This document shows, piece by piece, positions 57,058 through 63,246 of a stretch of 64,000 bases of DNA; positions within the stretch are counted from its first letter, which is position 1; each line of letters opens with the position of its first letter. The notes below the pieces were generated by a model. That model made no database searches. It was given only the letters and a program-made list of their open reading frames with translations, and had not been told where the DNA came from. The stretch spans positions 186,001-250,000 of the forward strand of contig NZ_JFYN01000005.1 in the NCBI RefSeq assembly GCF_000631985.1, written 5' to 3'. Position numbers and translations under genes: made by a program. This stretch comes from Pseudomonas sp. RIT288. GTDB lineage: Bacteria > Pseudomonadota > Gammaproteobacteria > Pseudomonadales > Pseudomonadaceae.

Positions 57058-57647
57058 GCATCGTGACACTCGTTTCCGGGGGCCTGGACTCCACACTGGT
57101 CGCAAAACTGGCGATTGAAGAAGGCCTGCGAATTTATCCGCTCTTCGTTGATTACGGCCAGCGGGCACGTGAGAGGGAGCTAGCTGCCTGCAGGCTGGCC
57201 ATGAAGAAACTCGGCCTCCCCGAGCCCGAGATCGCCGATTTGTCGGGGTTCGGGAAATTGATACGTTCAGGGCTTACGGATCCGAATCTCCACATCATCG
57301 AAGACGCCTTCACACCTGGTCGAAATATGCTTTTCCTGCTGATTGCGGCTGCATATGCCCATCAGAAAAATGCAGATGCCATTTCAATAGGCCTGCTTCA
57401 TGAAAGCACTAGCTTATTCCCTGATCAGACCTCTGGATTCCTGGCCGAGGCTGAGCGCATGATATGTCTTTGCATGGGCAAACAGATCAAGGTACTCGCC
57501 CCGCTGGCGCTGTTCACAAAACCTGATGTCGTTGTATTGGCAGCCGAAAAGGGTATTACGCAGACCTACTCCTGCCATCTGGGTGAGGAAGAGGCATGTG
57601 GTAACTGCATCGCCTGCAACGAATTCAAATTTGAGGAAAACCAGTAA
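57054..57647 (+). CDS. QueC-like enzyme (7-deazaguanine ATP-dependent ligase family)
   Basis: 197 residues from MSIVTLVSGGLDSTLV; the frame extends 19 codons upstream inside the glycosylase gene. The PP-loop SGGLDST is at 8-14, PGRNMLFLLIAAAYA at 88-102, and the zinc site C174/C182/C185/C188 (SCHLGEEEACGNCIACNEF) is complete. The canonical D-[YF]-SGYPDCR substrate segment is replaced by HESTSLFPDQT (116-126), keeping only P-D. Housekeeping QueC converts CDG to preQ0. The altered pocket and immune-like context point to a Cap9-type specialised role. The stop and the next start overlap (TAATG). Confidence 0.88.
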   Translation: MSIVTLVSGGLDSTLVAKLAIEEGLRIYPLFVDYGQRARERELAACRLAMKKLGLPEPEIADLSGFGKLIRSGLTDPNLHIIEDAFTPGRNMLFLLIAAAYAHQKNADAISIGLLHESTSLFPDQTSGFLAEAERMICLCMGKQIKVLAPLALFTKPDVVVLAAEKGITQTYSCHLGEEEACGNCIACNEFKFEENQ

Positions 57648-58114
57648 TGGGCGGAAGCAGCTCAGGTGGATGGAGCCGACTCGGCGATGTTAAATCGCTG
57701 GAGCAGAAAGCCAAAGCAGCGCTCAACGAGGGCAAGCGCAACGTATTCATCAGTTTCGCGACTGAGGATATGAATGAGGTCAATCTGCTACGAGCTCAGG
57801 CGAAAAATGACAATAATGATATCGAGTTCAACGACCACTCCGTGCGTGAGCCCTACGACAGCGTTCAGGCCGAGTACATCAAGCGCAAAATTTCCGAACG
57901 CATCAACCGCGCCTCGGTGACTGTTGTCTATATCTCCGACGACACTTCTCAGAGTAAATGGGTTAAATGGGAGGTTGAGAAGAGCCTTGAGCTTGGAAAG
58001 AAAGTGGTGGCGGTGCACTCGGGTAGTCGGTTCAACGGAACCGAACCCAAGTGGATCTCAGACCATGGGATCAAGACTGTTGCCTGGTCGAAACTCGCTG
58101 ACGAGCTCAAGTAG
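57647..58114 (+). CDS. Small TIR-like protein with Gly-Gly N-terminal tail
   Basis: 155 residues. The first nine are MGGSSSGGW, then a charged linker to residue 30 and a ThsB/DUF1863-type TIR fold: NVFISFATEDMNEVNLLRAQ, a middle segment ending EYIKRKISERINRASVTVVYISDDT, and SKWVKWEVEKSLELGKKVVAVH with likely catalytic E109. Removal of the initiator Met would expose a flexible Gly-Gly end. It is the last gene of the cassette, translationally coupled to the QueC-like gene, so the QueC-like enzyme may act on it. It could be the NAD-consuming effector, a signal producer, or a modified sensor. Confidence 0.85.
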   Translation: MGGSSSGGWSRLGDVKSLEQKAKAALNEGKRNVFISFATEDMNEVNLLRAQAKNDNNDIEFNDHSVREPYDSVQAEYIKRKISERINRASVTVVYISDDTSQSKWVKWEVEKSLELGKKVVAVHSGSRFNGTEPKWISDHGIKTVAWSKLADELK

Positions 58115-58186
58115 ACGAAGAACGCGCGAGGACATATGCCAGCTAACGTCTATCTGGACAGCCTGAAAACGTAAGCATCCATCCGT

Positions 58187-59053
58187 TCAGTTGTCCTTGC
58201 GCGCTTCCCACTGGGTATGTTCCCGCGAAAAGGCATTCTCAGCGTCGCCCACAAATTTCGACAAATCGTCATCTGCGACTAGCTCTTGCGCTTGCTCTCG
58301 GATGAGGGTGATTTCATGCGCCGTAAGAGCATAAGAGGCAGAGAGTTCGGTGAAGCGCTTCGCCTGCATCCACGTCAGTAAGCTGGCTGCGACAGCTATG
58401 AACACATCGGTAGGAAAATACTGGTACTGGACGTTGGCGACCTTAATTAACGCGCAGATGAAAGCGACCGCGTTCACCAAGATCAGGGCAGTGAAAAAAT
58501 GCTTCGCCGCACGGGTGTTAAATCTTGCCTTTCGCGAATACCAATCCAACTGATCGTTGATACGAAACTCTACATACGTATCACGTCGCGAAGCGAAGTC
58601 ACCGGCCCTTAGCTGCTTCATCACCGCTGTAAGTTGGTGCGCCGATAAATGACTGATCAGCTTGTCCGATACCCCCGGATTTTGCCGTACCACCTGCGTA
58701 AGCTTTTTTAAGAGGTGTTGCTTTGCAGTCTCATCGCTCTCGTGAAAAGGCTCTGCCCTAGAAACGTAGCGCCACGTTATCGTCTTGATGGACTCAGCGA
58801 CTGCACGTCCAGAGTACCAAACCCGCTCCGGCCTCATGGCCGCTAGGTAAACGGAGCTGGCTAATGCCCCGGCGAGCAGCGCTGCTTGGATGGCAGCCGA
58901 GATCCAATGCGGATAATTGATAACGGACACGACCGCAGCTGCCACCAATAACACCAGATTAACAATCAGGGCGGTTAGGAAATGCGTCTGAGCATCCCCT
59001 GAGAGCTTGTCGGCCGCTTGGTAGAGACCCGGGAAATCAGAGCTTTGCATCAA
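58187..59053 (-). CDS. SLATT/DUF4231 membrane protein
   Basis: 288 residues with two pairs of membrane helices (about 25-45 with 52-70, and 185-203 with 213-230). The conserved C-terminal region SLATT proteins share is present: VGDAENAFSREHTQWEARKDN. SLATT proteins are proposed pore-forming effectors that work with nucleotide-signal or NAD-cleaving partners. Its ATG overlaps the stop of the TIR gene upstream (ATGA). It ends 72 bases from the convergent Gly-Gly TIR gene; no clear terminator is seen between them. Confidence 0.85.
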   Translation of the reverse strand: MMQSSDFPGLYQAADKLSGDAQTHFLTALIVNLVLLVAAAVVSVINYPHWISAAIQAALLAGALASSVYLAAMRPERVWYSGRAVAESIKTITWRYVSRAEPFHESDETAKQHLLKKLTQVVRQNPGVSDKLISHLSAHQLTAVMKQLRAGDFASRRDTYVEFRINDQLDWYSRKARFNTRAAKHFFTALILVNAVAFICALIKVANVQYQYFPTDVFIAVAASLLTWMQAKRFTELSASYALTAHEITLIREQAQELVADDDLSKFVGDAENAFSREHTQWEARKDN

Positions 59054-59529
59054 ACGGCCTCATAACCGAGATTTTTGTAAATGCTGTCTGGGAAATGGTA
59101 ATTCCCGCGCTGGCTGTTGGTAGGGTGCCCTAGCGCATGAGCAATGATAGCGGCCGAGTAAGGAACGAAGATTGCTCCGACGTCCTGCATGACGGGTGGA
59201 CAGAGGTCTGCGTTCAGGTAGCGACCTCCATCCAGGTTGACACCGATCAGATTGCACCCCTTCTCTATCGCAACTTGAATTTCCCAACGCACATATTTGT
59301 GTTTTGATCGGGTGTCTCTGCCGATCAAAAGCATGAAGGTGCCGGCCATGTCGATGCGCTCTCGGCATTTCCGTTTGATATAGTCCTCATCCTCTGACTC
59401 CAGGGCCATATTCAACTGGCAATCGGCGAAATTGAAATCTAAATGGGTGTTCTTTCGCCATGCGCCCATCAGCTCGTACATGTGCCGATCGGTGCTGCTG
59501 AAACCCACAAATGTTCTAGGTAATCCCAT
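59050..59529 (-). CDS. ThsB-like TIR (DUF1863) protein
   Basis: 159 residues from MGLPRTFVGFSSTDRHMYEL; GGAG lies seven to ten bases upstream and the nine earlier codons are dispensable. It has the MTH538/ThsB pattern: a short first strand, YIKRKCRERIDMAGTFMLLIGRDT, then KYVRWEIQVAIEKGCNLIGVNL with likely catalytic E83. ThsB proteins make a cyclic-ADP-ribose-type signal in Thoeris, but no ThsA (SIR2-SLOG) is near. The coupled SLATT protein is the natural candidate effector. Confidence 0.82.
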   Translation of the reverse strand: MGLPRTFVGFSSTDRHMYELMGAWRKNTHLDFNFADCQLNMALESEDEDYIKRKCRERIDMAGTFMLLIGRDTRSKHKYVRWEIQVAIEKGCNLIGVNLDGGRYLNADLCPPVMQDVGAIFVPYSAAIIAHALGHPTNSQRGNYHFPDSIYKNLGYEAV

Positions 59530-59583
59530 TACTTCTCCTTGATTATGTTGAGGCAACGCGCGAGCACTCGCGCACCAGCGGGC

Positions 59584-60837
59584 TCACTTTTCTGCAGGAG
59601 AGAGCGTTGCCAGCCGCTCTGGCCTGATGGCGAACAGCTCATCCTTGCCGGCCATATAGGTTTCGATTTCCCACTGTGCATCGGCTGCGCCCAAAAACTT
59701 GTGCTCGAACGCCCCGGCTTCGGTCGGATTTTCGATAGCGAAATAGCAATTGGCTAACGTAGCGTAGATCCAACGCTTGTCTGGGCGATCGAAGAAGTCC
59801 GAGGAGTCCAATAGGGGCAGCAGTGACTTCACAATCATCTGGCGAATTTTATGGGCGCACATGAAGTCGAACACCTTTTCAGAGTGTTCTGCCTGAACCT
59901 GGGCACGAAACTCGAAGCACAGCGCTAGGTTTTCACCATTGTAATAGTCGCGTTTCACCTCAAATCCGCGTCGATAAAACTGGATCGCTGCATCGAGCGA
60001 CTCACGGTCGCCTTCACGCAACCAAAGTCGCTTGGTGATCGCACCGGCCACGCCCACAGTCTCGGGGTCGTTCGAGGCCTCAGGATCCAGCGAGCGGATG
60101 ATTTCAAGCCCGGCGCGCAATGCCGAAGTCTCATCGGGGAGCTTTGCCTTGTACGTGGTTAATGCCAGTTTCTGCAGAATGTCAGGTTCGCCAGGCTTCA
60201 TGTCCCTGGCTGCCGCGAACTCCTGGCTCGCTAGATCGTGTCTGCTTTGGCGCATGAACTTCTCACCTTCACGCATATGACGTGAAAAGCGCTGTTGTGC
60301 TTCCTCGGCTTCCCCCAGCAACTCTTCGTATTCTTCATCGGACATTCTTGGCGATAGGAGCTTGGGGAGAAATGTGTAAACGGGGCTGTCCACGGCTTGG
60401 GCAGCCATTACAGCGTCAATGAGTTCCCCAAGATCCTTAACTGCCCTTTTGGCTTCTCGCGCCAGAATATCGTCTCCGAAGTGCTGGTACCGAAATGTGC
60501 TGACATGGTTCAGGTCAAAGTACAGCTTGCCCTGATCCTCATTCATGATGATGGTTGAGTTGGGCCTGAGTGCGTGCCGCACGCCCAGCTCATAAACGGC
60601 ATTTACGTTTCCAGTAGAAATGTCGGCTATGACCAGATCGGCCCTAAGGAGCATCTCGTACATTTTCACGTCGATGAACCCAGACTGCGTGATTTCATCG
60701 GCCCTGATACATCTCAAGCCTTGAGCAGTGACGGCAGGCTCGATAATGGTCTCGTAAGTGGCATTCAGATCAAGCGTGCGGCCGGTTTCATATTCGGTTT
60801 TCTTGCCGAAACCCATCACGACAAAGCATACCTTCAT
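59584..60837 (-). CDS. DUF4071/TRAFs-binding-like protein with DRT/TIR-like N-domain and TPR region
   Basis: 417 residues from MKVCFVVMGFGKKTEYETGR; 26 upstream codons are in frame. Residues 1-110 form a nucleotide-deoxyribosyltransferase-like fold (CFVVMGFG, TYETIIEPAV, GFIDVKMYEMLLRADLVIADISTGNVNAVYELGVRHAL), with the Glu in NAVYELG in the catalytic position. The C-terminal about 250 residues are helical, with TPR-like repeats and a DUF4071 look. It precedes the TIR gene by 54 bases on the same strand and probably opens the operon. It may be a sensor or second NAD/nucleotide-cleaving component. Confidence 0.75.
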   Translation of the reverse strand: MKVCFVVMGFGKKTEYETGRTLDLNATYETIIEPAVTAQGLRCIRADEITQSGFIDVKMYEMLLRADLVIADISTGNVNAVYELGVRHALRPNSTIIMNEDQGKLYFDLNHVSTFRYQHFGDDILAREAKRAVKDLGELIDAVMAAQAVDSPVYTFLPKLLSPRMSDEEYEELLGEAEEAQQRFSRHMREGEKFMRQSRHDLASQEFAAARDMKPGEPDILQKLALTTYKAKLPDETSALRAGLEIIRSLDPEASNDPETVGVAGAITKRLWLREGDRESLDAAIQFYRRGFEVKRDYYNGENLALCFEFRAQVQAEHSEKVFDFMCAHKIRQMIVKSLLPLLDSSDFFDRPDKRWIYATLANCYFAIENPTEAGAFEHKFLGAADAQWEIETYMAGKDELFAIRPERLATLSPAEK

Positions 60838-61296
60838 TAATAATCGTCCCTTGCCAGCAAAAAGTCCCAGGCAGGCTCGCAGACTGCTTGCCACCACCTT
60901 GTCGAAAACGTGCAAATACCTGCGAAAAGCATTAAGCGCTATCAGCCGGGCTGAGAGTAGGATCCATAGATATCAAAATGCCGCCTCCCGATCCACTGCC
61001 ACGCCGGAGCGTCATGACAATTACTGTCCTGAATCCCTTAGCTAAATGGTGCTGGCACCGGCCACCTTACTCTCTGCCCTCACCGCTTGAACGGCATTTC
61101 TCGACTAGGCCGAATAAATAGGGGGGGTAATTGCGCTGACATCGTTCTATTGCCCGGCGGGACGTTCGAGGACCGTCACTACCCACGCGATGCGGAATCA
61201 AAGCTCCGCCAGACAGTAACACGCCATCATGATTGCAGAAAGCCATCACGTGCGAGACTATTTAGCCTGACGCTTGGATCCCAGGAGATGGAAAAG
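60838..61296. other. Divergent promoter region between the DUF4071 operon and Pycsar
   Basis: About 460 bases without a supportable gene. It must contain promoters for both divergent operons. A run of seven G residues occurs at 61121-61127. No obvious operator palindrome was found by eye. Confidence 0.5.
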
Positions 61297-62199
61297 ATGT
61301 TGGATAGACTCAAAGGCTCCAGCGGCCAGCCAGAAGCGCTACGACTGCTAAAGCGCCAGGAATTGGTACAGGAAGACAGCGAGCGTGCAGGCTTCCTACT
61401 AAGCAAGGGTGAGCTCATCGAGTTTGAGCCAGACACCCACCTCATCACTTATGGTGAAGCTTCGAGCGACGTATATTTTTTGCTCTCAGGCGACGTCAGG
61501 ATTCTAAAGGGTAAGCACATATTGAATGAAAGCTTTCGCGCTGGTAATTGCGTCGGTGAGATCGCAGCCATTCAAGTCGTTCTGAGGACGGCCACAGTCA
61601 TCGCAAACACCAGTGTGGTGGCGCTGAAAGTGGCACGGGAAGATTTTGTGTCATTTATCGATACCTTTCCTGCCGCGAGTAAGGCACTAGCTTTTGATTT
61701 GGCGGCTCGGCTGGAACGTAGAAATGATCGAATCGCCACGCCAGGCCGTAAGCACCGGATATTTGTGATTTCTTCCACCGAAGCGATGAGTATCGCGCTT
61801 ACAGGCATACGCTTCTTCAGTCGCCATGATGAATTTGAATTTTGCCCTTGGCCGATCGAGACATTCCGGGCGTCAAGCTATCCGCTGGATGATCTAGAGG
61901 CTGAGCTAGAAACTGCGGACTTCGCTATTGCCATTGCTCAGGGCGATGACGTCACCGAATCAAGGGACTCTCGAAAGCCTAGCCCGCGAGATAACGTTCT
62001 GTTTGAACTCGGCCTTTTCATGGGTCGGCTTGGGCGCAAACGCACCCTATTGATGACTCAGGAGGGGTGTGACCTCAAGCTTCCAAGCGATCTCAGCGGG
62101 ATGATGGTGGTGAAGTATTCGAAACAAATCTCAAGCACACCATCTGAGCAGCTCCAATTGTGGCAACACGCTAAGGATCATTTCGGAGCGCTTATCTAA
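61297..62199 (+). CDS. pycTIR: PycTIR: cyclic-nucleotide-binding TIR-like effector
   Basis: 300 residues from MLDRLKGSSGQ, chosen because AGGAG lies nine bases upstream; an ATG three codons earlier sits directly on that site. Residues about 20-145 are a CRP-type cNMP-binding domain with the phosphate cassette FRAGNCVGEIAAIQVVLRTATVI (GE at 88-89, R97). Residues 152-300 are a PF10137-type TIR-like nucleotide-binding domain: HRIFVISSTEAM and SPRDNVLFELGLFMGRLGRKRTLLM, with E237 catalytic. In Pycsar the cyclic pyrimidine nucleotide activates NAD+ cleavage. It is followed by the cyclase with a one-base overlap. Confidence 0.92.
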   Translation: MLDRLKGSSGQPEALRLLKRQELVQEDSERAGFLLSKGELIEFEPDTHLITYGEASSDVYFLLSGDVRILKGKHILNESFRAGNCVGEIAAIQVVLRTATVIANTSVVALKVAREDFVSFIDTFPAASKALAFDLAARLERRNDRIATPGRKHRIFVISSTEAMSIALTGIRFFSRHDEFEFCPWPIETFRASSYPLDDLEAELETADFAIAIAQGDDVTESRDSRKPSPRDNVLFELGLFMGRLGRKRTLLMTQEGCDLKLPSDLSGMMVVKYSKQISSTPSEQLQLWQHAKDHFGALI

Positions 62200-62969
62200 T
62201 GAACCACTCTGAGTTATCTCTGGTTGAAATCGCCGCGCGCGAAGGACTGAAAGCCGCGATACAAGGTTGGGAAAAGGTCGGGCACCTCATCAGAGCAAAC
62301 GAGATGTTCGAAAGCATGGGGATGGAATCCTACGCCGCCGACAGCGCGATACCTGGCCACCCCTTTGTTGAACCGGGAAATCCAAAAGTAGATGAGTTTG
62401 TGGCGCTGGTGGTCGACATGCGCAAATCCTCAGCAAGGCTCAAGACTCATCTAAGCGGTACAAAGGTAAAAAGCGGCTTTCAGCGTATTTACTATGAAAC
62501 CTCTGCCTTGCTTCCTGCGCTCGCTCAGACGGCGCTTTTCAAAAACGGCCACGTAACAGAATATCTAGGTGACGGTGTGTTGATCCTTTTCAAGGTCGAC
62601 ACAGACAACCGCGTCCAATCCGTGAAAGACGCTTATAACGTTGCAGCAAACTGCGTCAAAACCACTAGAAATATTGTTAACGACCTCATTCGCGAACAGT
62701 TGGATTTGCCACCATTGGATATCGGAGCGGGCCTGTCAATGAGCCAAGCTCTAGTGACGATGGTAGGCCTTCCTCCGAACCAGCAGCCGAAAGCAGTCGG
62801 AACATGCGTGTGGGAGGCATCGAAGTTGAGCGACGGAACCAACCAGGTTAACGTTGCCAAGACGTTGTATGACGCGTGGCCGTCAGAAAAAGGGGGTACC
62901 TTACGATTTGAGCCACTCAAGTCTTTGAAACACAACGTCGAGGGATTCAAGGTGGTAGCAGGCTCCTAA
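62199..62969 (+). CDS. pycC: PycC: pyrimidine-type class III nucleotide cyclase
   Basis: 256 residues. Class III cyclase signatures are DEFVALVVDMRKSSARL (metal-binding D73), VTEYLGDGVLILFKV (GDG, second metal Asp D125) and IGAGLSMSQALVTMVG. The short stand-alone cyclase downstream of a CRP-TIR effector is the Pycsar layout, in which PycC makes cCMP or cUMP upon phage infection. The N-terminal 60 residues are helical and may regulate dimerisation. Base specificity cannot be read reliably by eye; purine cyclases share these motifs. Confidence 0.9.
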   Translation: MNHSELSLVEIAAREGLKAAIQGWEKVGHLIRANEMFESMGMESYAADSAIPGHPFVEPGNPKVDEFVALVVDMRKSSARLKTHLSGTKVKSGFQRIYYETSALLPALAQTALFKNGHVTEYLGDGVLILFKVDTDNRVQSVKDAYNVAANCVKTTRNIVNDLIREQLDLPPLDIGAGLSMSQALVTMVGLPPNQQPKAVGTCVWEASKLSDGTNQVNVAKTLYDAWPSEKGGTLRFEPLKSLKHNVEGFKVVAGS

Positions 62970-63100
62970 CACCACGAGCAACAGGACATGCTTACCGCCC
63001 AACGGCTGGCATCGCAGACGCCAGCCGCACTCTCAATAGGGGCCAGAGTGATCCAAGCTCGAGTGTCTCGCAGAAGTTAAATTAGGGTGTAAGTTCGCAA

Positions 63101-63120
63101 GGTATTCCAATTGGTATTCC
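63101..63120. repeat. Probable integrase arm-type sites, right end
   Basis: Two GGTATTCC copies separated by AATT, about 50 bases inside the att-like repeat. They are the counterpart of the copies at 47665-47714. Confidence 0.6.
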
Positions 63121-63172
63121 ATATAAAAATAAAAACAGAAATTAAGCACAAAAATCAATAAGATAGCTTTTT

Positions 63173-63196
63173 GATTCAAGTTACCCCGGCCCACCA
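63173..63196. other. Degenerate attR (copy of the ssrA 3' end)
   Basis: GATTCAAGTTACCCCGGCCC followed by ACCA resembles the tmRNA T-arm/acceptor GTTCAAATCCCCCCGGCTCC followed by ACCA, with about four substitutions and one missing base. It marks where host sequence resumes. The divergence suggests an old insertion or a recombined boundary. Confidence 0.6.
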
Positions 63197-63204
63197 ACTC
63201 TCGA

Positions 63205-63235
63205 CGACAAAGCCCGCCCAGTGCGGGCTTTGTCG
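63205..63235. terminator. Terminator at the right flank of the island
   Basis: A 13-bp stem CGACAAAGCCCGC / GCGGGCTTTGTCG. It can end the minus-strand EamA gene, and by position it is the likely original ssrA terminator, now separated from ssrA by the island. Confidence 0.75.
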
Positions 63236-63246
63236 CATCTGGCGTT

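Larger units (their letters stand above)
47552..63196. mobile_element. Integrative genomic island inserted at the ssrA 3' end
   Basis: About 15.6 kb. A P4-type integrase starts 188 bases after ssrA, the preferred tmRNA attachment site for such elements. Near the right end (63173-63196) is a degenerate copy of the ssrA T-arm/acceptor region, and GGTATTCC pairs occur near both ends. The interior has a second recombinase module and three defence-like gene groups, with spacers visibly richer in A+T than the flanks. Core synteny stops at ssrA and a core-type transporter gene resumes beyond 63.2 kb. The exact right boundary is inferred from the partial repeat. Confidence 0.85.

Noticed and set aside
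54977..57647. Dpd DNA-deazaguanine modification system
   Set aside because: A DpdA-like TGT fold and QueC are present, but no DpdB/DpdC-type partners, helicases or nuclease genes (DpdD-K) are nearby. The TIR fusion also points to an abortive-type role.
57054..57647. QatABCD defence system based on the QueC-like gene
   Set aside because: There is no ATPase (QatA), QatB or TatD-like QatD in the neighbourhood.
53754..58114. Type IV CBASS as such
   Set aside because: TGT, OGG and QueC homologues fit, but no CD-NTase motif (GS-x9-D-x-D) is seen in any gene of the island, so the name cannot be applied.
58187..59529. Classical Thoeris
   Set aside because: A ThsB-like TIR is present, but there is no ThsA (SIR2 plus SLOG) gene. 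The partner is a SLATT membrane protein.
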